NCBI GenBank assembly: GCA_021808875.1
Contig: JAKBAU010000056.1
Coordinates: 1 to 14,602, forward strand
DNA length: 14,602 nt
DNA from: Pseudomonadota bacterium
Lineage (GTDB): Bacteria > Pseudomonadota > Alphaproteobacteria > Micropepsales > Micropepsaceae
Reading direction: 5' to 3'
Of the stretch, positions 1 to 7,975 are shown piece after piece. Below the pieces are notes generated by a model, which had not been told where the DNA came from, ran no database searches, and was given only the letters and a program-made list of their open reading frames with translations. Positions within the stretch are counted from its first letter, which is position 1. The number at the start of each line of letters is the position of its first letter. A program made the position numbers and the translations under genes.

Positions 1-1
1 C

Positions 2-853
2 GCCTATCACGACATACCCATCGTCGTGCCATCAATCAGAGACTTCTGGATGCCCCAGCGCGTCGCAGAGGTATCACGGTAAAACCCCGCCCAGCGCCGT
101 GAGGAGCTCGCAACGGTTACCGTCCAGTTAAGAACCGTCTACGTTTCGTCCAGCGACGCTCTACAGCATTTTTCGCAAGTTGCGCGCGTTATCGCCGTTA
201 GTCCACTTTTGCGCGAACTGATCCTTCGCTGCCTGGACAATGCTTTGGCCAGTTCAAACGATTCATTCAGAACACAAATTCTGGCTCTTGTTCACGAAGA
301 ACTCTCGCTTTTGCTCCAGGAAAGTGAGCATGCCCCAGACTATTCTCTGCCGTTACCCAGTGGTCGTGACAAGCGACTATTCAAAATCTGTCAGGCCATT
401 TTGAACGATCCGGGCAATTCCCGTAGCTTGGAAGAATGGGCACACCATGCCGGCGCATCAAAGCGGACGATGGCGCGGCTATTCCAATCCGAATTTGGCG
501 TTTCGTATTTGACCTGGCGCCAGCAAGTCCGCATCGTTGTAGCTTTATCGCGCCTAGCTCAAGGTGACCCGGTAACGATCATTGCCGGCGATCTAGGGTA
601 TGAGACACCCGCCGCCTTCTCCCTCATGTTCCGCCGCGCCACGGGTTTGCCACCAAGCAAATATGCCGCGGTCGCGGCCGCTCACCATTTTGAAGAACTT
701 CCCGATGGTTCGCATAGGGAGAAAATTTTCGATCAAGTTGGTAGGCATGATCCCGTTGCAACGGCTCGGTGCTTTTCCCTCAACGGTATCGCGGCGGCAA
801 GACGCTACGATCCCGCCTCATGGAAAAACTTAGCCCACGCCGATAATTATTAA
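2..853 (+). pseudogene. AraC-family transcriptional regulator, interrupted and cut by the window edge
   Basis: The frame shows an AraC-type DNA-binding regulator. Codons from the window edge to about 79 read like the end of the N-terminal cupin sensor domain (PSIRDFWMPQRVAEV, a usual 'W(M/I)P..V.H' stretch). A TAA at 80-82 interrupts it, and the same frame continues with LRTVYV and SPLLRELIL, which are typical of the linker in this family. Two helix-turn-helix motifs follow at about 260-670: SLEEWAHHAGASKRTMARLF and IAGDLGYETPAAFSLMFRRATGLPPSKY. The open frame after the stop could start at TTG 209 but would lack the sensor domain. The family usually ends soon after PSKY, yet here about 60 unfamiliar residues follow, suggesting the 3' end is also altered. 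AraC regulators often sit beside MFS genes, and a decayed MFS fragment lies downstream. A single sequencing error at 80-82 would change the verdict on the 5' half. Confidence 0.72.
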
Positions 854-1214
854 TTCACAACGATTAGATTTGGTTTTCATCGGCACCGTGTCGACTATCG
901 TCCACCGCCAATCAGTGGTTGGCATCGTGGGTTCGGCATTCTTCAACTGTCAGAATCGTACATATCGCAACCAATGTCCTGATGACTGCAGCATGCTGTC
1001 AAGAGATCCAAACCACTCTTCTGCGACATAAATGAACTGGCGGCTCGGCTTTTTGGCTTGAAGAACCAGAGAACACGAAAATAAGACGCCTATGACGGGA
1101 TCTCCGGAAATAGATACCGTCATATTAATCTTGTATCGTAATGACTCCGATGTGCTGAATTGCAACGCTGCTGCCATGCGCAATCAATAAGCGAAAGGTG
1201 GAATAAATGCATGA
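854..1214. other. Gene-free stretch between AraC and MFS remnants
   Basis: I see no convincing gene here. A minus-strand open frame at 950-1183 has no recognisable family features and no clear ribosome binding site. The stretch probably holds decayed sequence from between the AraC gene and the former MFS gene. Confidence 0.4.
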
Positions 1215-1545
1215 TTGATCGCTTACGATTTGGCCTGGTTCGACTACATTATCACTGCAACCTTCCTGCCTGTCATTGCGCGCACGGCTCTACGACCGAC
1301 AGCCTCGGTAAGGATCGATCATCTCTGGCCGGCTTTTGGAATCGGGGCGGTCATTGGCTCCCTCTTGGTGGCCCGCGTCGACAAAACACGGGATCCCCGC
1401 CTCGCGTTGGCCGTTTGTTATGTAATTGAGGCGCTTGGCGTCGCCGGGGCGATTGATCATCCCAAGGATTGCCGGATTTTTGTGAGCTGGTCTACCGTTT
1501 AATGCAATTAACTATTTCACCATACGCGACATGACGAGGCCTCGA
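1215..1545 (+). pseudogene. YbfB/YjiJ-type MFS transporter fragment
   Basis: The frame from about 1221 encodes AYDLAWFDYIITATFLPVIAR and later WPAFGIGAVIGSLL and RDPRLALAVCYVIEALGV. This matches the stretch near residues 240-320 of the intact MFS transporter at 11849-13102 with roughly 60% identity by my eye count over about 78 residues. The open frame ends at TAA 1500-1502, but the homology continues in other frames: IPRIAGF around 1460-1480 and FNAINYFTIRDMTR from 1499. At least two frameshifts have therefore occurred. Only the middle of the transporter is left; both ends are gone and an IS66-type TnpA fragment begins at the 3' end. It cannot make a working transporter. It is a diverged paralogue, not a recent copy, of the intact gene. 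Confidence 0.8.
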
Positions 1546-1700
1546 GGTGCCGCCTCGGCCCGTGCCTCAGCATAGAGCTCGCGCCACGTGAAAACCTGGT
1601 TGGTGTTCACGTTATATTGCCGGGCGACCATCGACACCGAGGCGCCAAGCACCGCACATATCGCCATAATCTCGCGCTTCAGCGCCTTAGGCCCCGGCCT
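1545..1700 (-). pseudogene. IS66-family TnpA (OrfA) fragment
   Basis: Read on the minus strand, about 1690 down to 1560 encodes KALKREIMAICAVLGASVSM followed by VARQYNVNTNQVFTWRELYAEAR. This is the helix-turn-helix region of the small IS66 accessory protein TnpA (usual pattern LKREIV...GASVS.VAR.Y.VN.NQVF.WR). The N-terminal start is out of frame (a VKRRHKAGA-like stretch is visible one frame away) and no TnpB or TnpC genes follow, so it is a dead fragment. The boundary with the MFS fragment lies near 1530-1560; the antisense reading below that point probably belongs to the MFS relic. Confidence 0.7.
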
Positions 1701-1823
1701 TATGCCGCCGCTTCACACGCAAACTTGTGTCCATTATCTCAGTCGTGGGCAGTTTCCATCTTCAAGTTAACTTCCTTGAAGATTGCCCCTGTAGCCAAAA
1801 TCCAGGACGATGGCCGTCCCCGG

Positions 1824-1842
1824 CTTTCAATTACCCACAAAT
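1824..1842 (+). repeat. Left terminal inverted repeat of the IS4-family element
   Basis: ctttcaattacccacaaat is the exact reverse complement of 3325-3343. The match stops at both outer edges, which sets the element end at 1824. Confidence 0.85.
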
Positions 1843-1925
1843 CGGCGGTTTTTGAAGCAGCGAGGCTATTGCCCGGCGCGAATCGCGTGTGATTCTTTGT
1901 CCTGCACCGAATCGGGGGCGGTGCG

Positions 1926-3340
1926 ATGGGTGAGGATGAGGTTGATTGGTTTGACCGGGAGATTTCCGGGTGCCATTTTGCTGACAAGCGTTTGAAAGGG
2001 CGGTTCCGCAAGCTGGTCGCGCGGATCGGAGGTTCTGTGGGACAAAGCATTCCGCTGGTCTGCCAGGATTGGGCCAACACGAAGGCTGCTTATCGCTTTT
2101 TCTCCAATGAACGGGTCAGCGAGGCTGATATTCTGGCTGGGCACTTTCAATCGACTTGCGAGCGCATAGAGGCTACGGACGGTCTAATTTTCATGCTCCA
2201 CGACACGACAGAGTTTGTCTACCAGCGGGAATCTTCCGAGGCCATCGGCATCACGAAAAGCGTAAACAGCGGCCGCGACAAGGCGGGGCGCCTGCGGTCG
2301 CATACGGTTTGCGGGATCCTGATGCATTCGAGCCTTGCGATCACGAGTGAGGGGCTGCCTCTTGGCGTTGCCGCGGCAAAATTCTGGACCCGAACAAAGT
2401 TCAAGGGGACGGCGGCACTCAAGAAGAAGATCAACCCGACCAGGGTTCCCATTGAGGCGAAAGAAAGTATCCGATGGCTGGAGAATGTGAAGCAATCCAC
2501 TGCATTTTTGATGATCCTGGGCGATGTGCCCATATTGGTGATCGCGAGAGCGACATCTACGAGCTCTTTTGCACGGCGCACGGAATGGGCACGCATTTCC
2601 TGATCAGAACTTGTGTCGATCGCCTCGCAGGGGAAGGAGATCACACAATTGCCGATGAGATGGATGAAGTGACGGTGAAAGGGCTGCATCGCATCGAGGT
2701 CCGGGACAGTAAGGGTGATCCGGACCAGGCAGTGCTGGAGATCAAGTATCGCAAAATCCGCGTCCTGCCGCCAATTGGCAAACAAAAGCGATACCCGGCA
2801 TTTTCGTTAACGGTGATCCATGCGGAGGAACGCGGGAGCCCGAAGCATCGGAAGAAAATCCATTGGAAGTTGATCACCGATTTGCCTGTGTGGTCCCGCA
2901 AGGATGCCATCGAAAAACCCCAATGGTATGCAATGCGCTGGAAAATTGAAGTGTTTCATAAAATCCTCAAATCCGGGTGTAAGGCGGAAGAGTCAAAGCT
3001 CCGGACAGCGCAGCGGCTGACAAATTTGATCGCGGTCTTTTGCATCATCAGCTGGCGGATATTCTGGATTACGATGCTAAACCGCTCGACCCCGTACGCG
3101 CCACCAGCACTCGCATTGGACGAAACAGAAATCGGCTTACTGGACCACCTGGTGGAAGGCAAAACCCGACCTCGTCGAAGGACACTTGGGCAGTATCTGA
3201 CCAAAATCGCCCAGCTCGGCGGCTATCTTGCACGTGCAAGCGATCCTCCTCCGGGTAACACAGTCATGTGGCGAGGACTCTCACGTCTGACAGATATCAA
3301 ACTCGGCGTAATGATCGGTATGCAATTTGTGGGTAATTGA
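1926..3340 (+). pseudogene. IS4-family DDE transposase, frameshifted
   Basis: The first part starts at ATG 1926 and carries the first catalytic aspartate (D93 in MLHDTTEF). It runs in frame to ACT GC near 2503; beyond that the same protein continues one frame away as FDDPGRCAHIGDRESDIYEL, with the second aspartate in IGDRESD. The third catalytic residue lies in the YREK box YAMRWKIEVFHK. The protein resembles Tn5/IS50-type transposases throughout: an N-terminal WFDREISGCHFADKRLKGRF region, then the RNase-H-like core. The shift is at about 2502-2510 (gcatttttgatg) and fits loss of one base. Family members I know make transposase from a single frame, so I read it as a mutation and not as programmed frameshifting. 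The stop codon lies in the right inverted repeat. Confidence 0.85.
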
Positions 3341-3343
3341 AAG
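3325..3343 (-). repeat. Right terminal inverted repeat of the IS4-family element
   Basis: atttgtgggtaattgaaag is the exact reverse complement of 1824-1842 and contains the transposase stop codon. Confidence 0.85.
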
Positions 3344-3445
3344 TCAGACCGGAGGGATACAATACAGGCATGATGACGTACCGCTGACACCATCGACGAG
3401 CCGCAGCAGAATTTGCCTGACAAACGGCGACATATTTGCTGTGCA

Positions 3446-4195
3446 TCACTCAGACGTGTCTGCGAGGACAACACCCTTGTTCGTCTGCGCCTTCTTTGAA
3501 GCGTTGTCGACTAAGCGCGGCGTGGCGCGCTCACCAGGTTGCAAATCGGTTTGAGTAGACAAAATGCACCGGGCAAGCGCTAAAGCCTGCATTGTCCATG
3601 CTTCGAGGTCTTTCGCGTCTTTACTCAAGGTACACCAGGAATTTGCTCCATCAAGAAGCGTGTTCACAATGCGGACTTTTATCTCGGTATTCTTATAGCC
3701 CATATCATTGGCAGCGACCTCATACAGCCGAGCGCAAAGTTGTAGCCAATGGTGGACCTCCTCACGGATCTCGGTTTGGAGAAATTTTCCAATCTGGTCC
3801 GACGCCACAAGAATATCCCAGAGGTCGTTTTCAGGTTGGAGAATCTGTAGCTGAAAGCGCACGCGGACTATCGCATCCCAGACCTCACCTGCGTTCTCAC
3901 AGTTCTCAATTTCCTTAAGCATGGCCATGCCGTAATGATAATAGTGCCATCGCAATATTGCCGTAACGATCTCATCCCGCCCGCCGGGGAAATGCGAGTA
4001 GATGCTCGATGCTTTGATGTTGATGGCCTTTCCAAGCGTTCGCATCGTGACGGCGGAGTATCCTTCCGTCGTCGCCAGCTTGAGAAAAGCCTGAAGGATC
4101 TGTAGGCGACCTGGCGTCAGGCCAGACCAATCAAAGCGCTCCAAATGTTTTCGTATTTGGTCTCGAGCGCGCTGAAGCTTGGGCGACAATGGCAT
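3446..4195 (-). CDS. TetR-family transcriptional regulator
   Basis: A one-component repressor-type regulator of about 249 residues. The N-terminal TetR helix-turn-helix is clear: LQILQAFLKLATTEGYSAVT, then MRTLGKAINIKASSIYSHFP, the usual 'a..lGv..ssiY.HF..K..l' pattern. The C-terminal half is the variable helical ligand and dimer domain, with no recognisable ligand signature. I chose ATG at 4195 because GGAA lies 7 bases upstream and because a TGACCC-N8-GGGTCA palindrome lies 40-60 bases upstream, where an autoregulatory operator would be. An ATG at 4255 would add 20 residues but put that palindrome at its own start codon. The gene points away from the CoA-ligase cluster across a gene-poor gap, so control of that cluster is the natural guess. 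The tail after about residue 215 (GERATPRLVDNASKKAQTNK) is polar and probably disordered. Confidence 0.88.
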   Translation of the reverse strand: MPLSPKLQRARDQIRKHLERFDWSGLTPGRLQILQAFLKLATTEGYSAVTMRTLGKAINIKASSIYSHFPGGRDEIVTAILRWHYYHYGMAMLKEIENCENAGEVWDAIVRVRFQLQILQPENDLWDILVASDQIGKFLQTEIREEVHHWLQLCARLYEVAANDMGYKNTEIKVRIVNTLLDGANSWCTLSKDAKDLEAWTMQALALARCILSTQTDLQPGERATPRLVDNASKKAQTNKGVVLADTSE

Positions 4196-4234
4196 TGTGT
4201 ATTCCGATGTATCTAAGCGACCGGCATTGCTATT

Positions 4235-4254
4235 TGACCCAAAGTGCCGGGTCA
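4235..4254. promoter_or_regulatory. Candidate TetR operator palindrome
   Basis: TGACCC, an 8-base spacer, then GGGTCA forms a perfect 6-8-6 inverted repeat 39 bases upstream of the favoured TetR start. Position and symmetry suit autoregulation by a TetR dimer. The arms are short, so chance is possible, and I did not find a second copy next to the CoA-ligase gene. Confidence 0.4.
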
Positions 4255-4255
4255 T

Positions 4256-5115
4256 TTCCGCCGCCCACCGGATCGCAGTGTGAGATCATGTCGCAATAGC
4301 TTGTTGTCACAGCTGTTTCCAGCCCCGCTGCAGGTGAGAGGTTGTTATGACGCGTAATGAGGCCACATCACGTTCGCCTGGTCAAGAGAAGCCGCCGAAA
4401 TTCTATTTGTTCAGTTGGTTACCGGCCGACGTTGTACAGAAGTAATGGGGCATTTTCGGGCGGCGCTGTCTGGATGAAGTGAATGGCCCGGACTTTGGAC
4501 GATTCGCACGGCCACGCTGGCCACCTTCCTCGACGCCTCCCTCCATCCAACTCTAGACCAGGTCCGGGGCATTGCCGCCATGGATAAGGCGGCTAAGGAG
4601 TGGCCCGATGATCAGACTCTGGACGGTTATCCGACACAGCACGAGGGCAAATATGCTTCGACAGGGTTGGTTGAGGGCGTCCATCTCTTCCTCTCGACGC
4701 TTATGGCGAGGCTGGCCAGTGGGGAGCTATTCCTGAGATACGGGAACCTGTCCACGTCCCCCCTGTCCCGGGCCAATGTCCCAGATGATGGTGCAAGTGA
4801 AGTGAGGTGGTAGTGGCGCCCAGTTACTTCGGTGACGCGGAAATCGCGGCCATTCGGAGAAAAATGGCCCATTCTACGTAGCATTTGGCTCCTCGTGTGC
4901 AGGTGGGGTAAGGCCCTTTCGCTCTATTATCCTTCTACGAAATGCTGATCCGGCATGGGATGCCCAAGGCATTTACTGGCGCTGCGGCCCGATCGTTGGC
5001 GCCGTTTGGTGAAGAGGGAAGAGTGATGGAACAGAACAAGGTGAATTGGGGCAAACCAGCCGATATGCGATCAGTCCCTACCCCGGCTGGTTCTTAAAAT
5101 CCAGGAGATCCAAGA
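4256..5115. other. Gene-poor stretch upstream of the catabolic cluster
   Basis: No intact gene is evident in this 860-base stretch. A 32-codon frame at 4347-4445 has a good ribosome binding site (gagagg) and reads PPKFYLFSWLPADVV before a stop; it looks like the severed start of a gene I cannot name. A plus frame at 4580-4813 (77 codons) has no recognised family. A frame from 4912 to the TAA at 5095-5097 (MPKAFTGAAARSLAPFGEEG and on) may be the severed end of another gene. Similar inverted motifs at 4444-4456 and 4859-4873 may be the ends of a small mobile-element relic. Promoters for the ligase and possibly for TetR should lie here, but I cannot assign -35/-10 boxes with confidence. Confidence 0.45.
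4444..4873. repeat. Possible mobile-element relic with imperfect terminal inverted motifs
   Basis: aatggggcatttt at 4444-4456 resembles the reverse complement of gaaaaatggcccatt at 4859-4873 (aatgggccatttttc), differing by small indels. The right side repeats related words (ggccattcgg, aatggccc), as the ends of some IS21-type elements do. There is no transposase inside. The match is short and imperfect. Confidence 0.25.
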
Positions 5116-6852
5116 ATGATTTCGGCCGTCGACAGCAAAAATGGACTTCCGCGAGCTGGCGCGTTCGGCGTTTCGGCTAATCTGGACCAGCAAGGCCAAC
5201 CGCTTGGCACCTATGCTCATGGAAAATGGCATGTCGCCAAGACGGTGAATCGGACGACGGTTGTCGAGGGGCAGCCGTACCGGGTCTTTGAAACGCGGCC
5301 TACAAGCTACGACGCGATGTTTCGGTTATCCGTCGCCGGCGATGCCAAACGCGAGGCGGTTGTGTGCGGAGACCGCCGCCTGACCTATGGCGAACTCGAC
5401 GCGATGATCGAACGGACGGCTCACGGCTTTATCACAGCTGGGCTCCAGCGAGGCGAACGTGTCGCCGTCATGTTAGACAATCGGCTTGAATATTTGGTCG
5501 CAATTCTGGCCTGTGTCCGGGCCGGTGGGATTGCCATTCCCCTCGGGACACGTCTTGGCCCGGTAGACGTCGCGTATATCATCGATGACGCAGCCCCTGC
5601 CTTTGCCGTGACGGCGCCGGACTGGCTGGAAAAGTTCCCCGAACAAGGAAGCCTGCGCCGTATCTTTGTTGTTGGCGCCGAGTCGAATAATCAAGATGAT
5701 TTCGGCCGTCTGCTGCTGGTGGCCCCCGTGACGCTTCCCGCCCTACAAAGCGACGATATCATGATGATCGTTTATACGTCTGGCACGACGGGGAAGCCGA
5801 AAGGAGCATGCCTCACACACCTGAATTTTGTGCATACCTGCCTGCATTACCTTTACGCACTTGCCATCGACGCACCGCAACGTAGCCTGCTTGCGGTGCC
5901 AGCAACCCATATCGCAGGCTTTGGCCCTCTGGCGTCCGTAACGTTGGCTTCAGGTGGCACGATTGTCATGGTCCGTGAATTCAAGACCGACGCCATCCTT
6001 GCGCTTATGGAGAAGGAACGGATCACCTACGCCGTGTTTGTCCCGTCAATGTACCAATTATTGGTCATGAAATCCGCCGTAAAAGACTTCGATCTTTCGC
6101 ACTGGAAATACGGTATCTACGGCGGAGCAATCATGCCGCCCGCCGTGATCGAAAGATTTAGCGAAATCGTGCCGGCCCTGCGCATGATCAACGCGTACGG
6201 CGCGACAGAGACATGCGCGGTCTGTACAATCATGCCCGCCGAGCTGACCACAGGTGCACCCGGTAGTGTCGGCTTTCCGCTCGAATGCGACGACATCATC
6301 ATCGTTGACGAGAATGGCCACGAGCTTCCCAATGGCGAGCATGGTGAATTATGGGTGCGCGGCCCCAATGTGAGCCCAGGCTACTGGAACAACGAGGCGG
6401 CAACGCATCAAGCCTTTGTGAACGGTTTTTGGAAGAGCGGCGACGTCGGGATGCGCGATTCATCCGGTCTCCTCTACATCGTAGACCGTTTGAAGGACAT
6501 GATCAACCGTGGTGGTTTCAAAGTGTTCAGCGCCGAAGTTGAGAACGCCATTATGACGGAATCGCGAGTCGAGGATTGTGCCGTTGTCGGCGTGCCTGAT
6601 CCGGTTCTTGGCGAAAAGACATTTGCGTTCGTGAAGCGACGCGACGCCAACTTGACGGCGGCTGACCTGAATCGGCATTTGCGGGAGCGGATCGCCGACT
6701 ACAAAATACCGGATTTTTGGATGGTCGGGGATCAACCCGTTCCGCGGAACCAGAATGGGAAAGTTCAGAAGAAAGACGTCTATGAAGTGGCGCTGGGCTT
6801 TCTCGGCTGCTCATCGTGCGGTCAAACCAACGACGCTAAGGTTTCTGCCTAG
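5116..6852 (+). CDS. Acyl-CoA synthetase (AMP-dependent ligase, ANL superfamily)
   Basis: Activates a carboxylic acid to its CoA thioester through an acyl-AMP intermediate, using ATP and CoA in the cytoplasm. The 578 residues carry all the diagnostic motifs: the P-loop TSGTTGKPKG at 221-230, YGATET at 361-366, GELWVRGPNVSPGYW at about 410-424, SGD at 441-443, the hinge region DRLKDMINRGGFKVFSAEVE at about 457-476, and the catalytic lysine K549 in QNGKVQK. AGGAG lies just upstream of ATG 5116, which supports this start. Residues 1-60 precede the usual ANL beginning, and the tail after the lysine motif carries an odd C-S-S-C pair (565-568). The layout suits medium- or long-chain or branched-acid ligases, but the substrate cannot be read from sequence. 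It is first in the cluster and is followed 61 bases later by an SDR gene, probably on the same transcript. Confidence 0.93.
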   Translation: MISAVDSKNGLPRAGAFGVSANLDQQGQPLGTYAHGKWHVAKTVNRTTVVEGQPYRVFETRPTSYDAMFRLSVAGDAKREAVVCGDRRLTYGELDAMIERTAHGFITAGLQRGERVAVMLDNRLEYLVAILACVRAGGIAIPLGTRLGPVDVAYIIDDAAPAFAVTAPDWLEKFPEQGSLRRIFVVGAESNNQDDFGRLLLVAPVTLPALQSDDIMMIVYTSGTTGKPKGACLTHLNFVHTCLHYLYALAIDAPQRSLLAVPATHIAGFGPLASVTLASGGTIVMVREFKTDAILALMEKERITYAVFVPSMYQLLVMKSAVKDFDLSHWKYGIYGGAIMPPAVIERFSEIVPALRMINAYGATETCAVCTIMPAELTTGAPGSVGFPLECDDIIIVDENGHELPNGEHGELWVRGPNVSPGYWNNEAATHQAFVNGFWKSGDVGMRDSSGLLYIVDRLKDMINRGGFKVFSAEVENAIMTESRVEDCAVVGVPDPVLGEKTFAFVKRRDANLTAADLNRHLRERIADYKIPDFWMVGDQPVPRNQNGKVQKKDVYEVALGFLGCSSCGQTNDAKVSA

Positions 6853-6913
6853 CAGAATCTGGGAACTTTATCAAAACGCCGATCACTAAAAACCTGAATG
6901 AGAGGAAATATCC

Positions 6914-7702
6914 ATGAGTGGGTCAGTCAAAGGCAAGACTATTATCGTAACTGGTGCGGGTGGAGGGCTTGGCTCGGCGATTGCGAGTGACTTAGCCACC
7001 AATGGCGCGCGTGTTGCCGTCGCGGACATTAACCGCGATGCCGCAGCGGCGGTCGTCCATGAAATCACGAAGGCCGGTGGCGACGCCATTGCCGTCGCGG
7101 TTGACGTTGGAAATCGCGACCAAGTGAGAGCTGTGATTAGCGAGGTTGTGGCGAAATATGGTCGTCTTGACGTCATGTTCAATAATGCCGGTGTTAGCCA
7201 AACCTGCCCCTTCATGGAGGTCACGGAAGCGGATTTTAACCGCATCATCCGGATCAATAGCCTTGGTGTTTTGCTCGGAACGCAGGAAGCTGCGCGTCAG
7301 ATGCTGGCGCAGGGTGGTGGGGGTAAAATCATCAACACCGCCTCGATCGCTGGCAAACAGGGGTGGGCCGACTATGCGCATTACTGCGCTTCAAAATTTG
7401 CGGTCGTCGCGTTGACTCAATCGGCCGCTCGGTCGTTCGCTCGACACAAGATCACTGTCAATTGCTTCAGCCCCGGTGTCGTAGAGACGGAACTGTGGAA
7501 ACAGCTTGATGAGGACGCGCTGAAATATGGCGTCACGGAAAAGCCGAAACAATTGATCGATGGGTTCACCCAGAATATTCTCCTTGGCCGTGTCTCTACA
7601 GCAAATGATGTGATTGGGACCACGAATTTCCTGGCATCTGATGCGTCCGACTATATCACGGGCCAAACCATCATGGTTGATGGTGGTATGGTTCTCATTT
7701 GA
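6914..7702 (+). CDS. Short-chain dehydrogenase/reductase (SDR family), first copy
   Basis: A 262-residue classical SDR that oxidises an alcohol or reduces a ketone with a nicotinamide cofactor. The dinucleotide-binding motif TGAGGGLG is at 13-20, NNAG at 90-93, and the catalytic triad is S144, Y157 and K161 (YCASK). An aspartate after the second strand (VADIN, D38) favours NAD(H) over NADP(H). The C-terminal part has the typical ITVNCFSPGVVETEL and ends with FLASDASDYITGQTIMVDGG. GAGAGGAAA precedes the ATG. It follows the CoA ligase and probably oxidises a hydroxyl group of the substrate or its CoA ester. The family resemblance is to 3-oxoacyl reductase/3-hydroxy dehydrogenase types, but the substrate is open. 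A GC-rich hairpin follows at 7727-7759. Confidence 0.93.
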   Translation: MSGSVKGKTIIVTGAGGGLGSAIASDLATNGARVAVADINRDAAAAVVHEITKAGGDAIAVAVDVGNRDQVRAVISEVVAKYGRLDVMFNNAGVSQTCPFMEVTEADFNRIIRINSLGVLLGTQEAARQMLAQGGGGKIINTASIAGKQGWADYAHYCASKFAVVALTQSAARSFARHKITVNCFSPGVVETELWKQLDEDALKYGVTEKPKQLIDGFTQNILLGRVSTANDVIGTTNFLASDASDYITGQTIMVDGGMVLI

Positions 7703-7726
7703 TTTTGATGTGGGAATTTGCATTCG

Positions 7727-7759
7727 CGCTGCCTCGCTGGCCTGAACTGCGAGGCAGCG
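7727..7759 (+). terminator. Hairpin, possible terminator or attenuator after the first SDR gene
   Basis: cgctgcctcgc pairs perfectly with gcgaggcagcg over 11 bp around an 11-base loop, 24 bases after the SDR stop. Only a weak pyrimidine run follows (tgttcctt), so termination may be partial or the hairpin may protect the 3' end of the mRNA. It lies in the only long gap of the cluster. Confidence 0.5.
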
Positions 7760-7975
7760 TGTTCCTTCACTGTCGTACGAAGACAGACGTCGCTATCCTC
7801 GTTAGTTCCGTGAAGCGCGATGGCGTCCGTTACTTTACGACACGCAAAGGTGTGGCAGAGGCAAACATGGTCATCAACGCGGCTACGCCGTGGAATGGGT
7901 TATGAAAGGCGTGGCGACAATGGTGCGGGATGTTGATGCGTTCATATTGAACCGTGCCAGCCTGAGGAGCTTCCG

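Larger units (their letters stand above)
1824..3343 (+). mobile_element. IS4-family insertion sequence, about 1520 bp
   Basis: The element is bounded by perfect 19-bp inverted repeats and carries one transposase gene that fills it, with the stop codon inside the right repeat. The transposase has the Tn5/IS50-like IS4 layout, including the Y-R-E-K signature (YAMRWKIEVFHKILK). Length and organisation suit an IS4-family element. The 9 bp on each side (cgtccccgg and tcagaccgg) do not match, so I see no target duplication. The transposase is frameshifted, so the copy probably cannot move unaided. A short diverged piece of a related transposase lies at about 10915-10998. Confidence 0.85.

Noticed and set aside
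950..1183. A 77-codon minus-strand open frame
   Set aside because: No recognisable domain, no clear ribosome binding site and no conserved neighbour.
1758..1783. A 9-bp hairpin (atcttcaag / cttgaagat) before the IS4 element
   Set aside because: It follows no intact gene and has no T run, so I cannot assign a terminator or operator role.
2495..2515. Programmed frameshifting in the IS4-type transposase at the T run
   Set aside because: Members of this family I know use a single frame, and the site lacks a clear slippery heptamer with a stimulatory structure; a one-base loss is simpler.
7699..7905. A 68-codon plus-strand frame between SDR1 and surE
   Set aside because: It overlaps the SDR stop, runs through the hairpin and shows no family resemblance.
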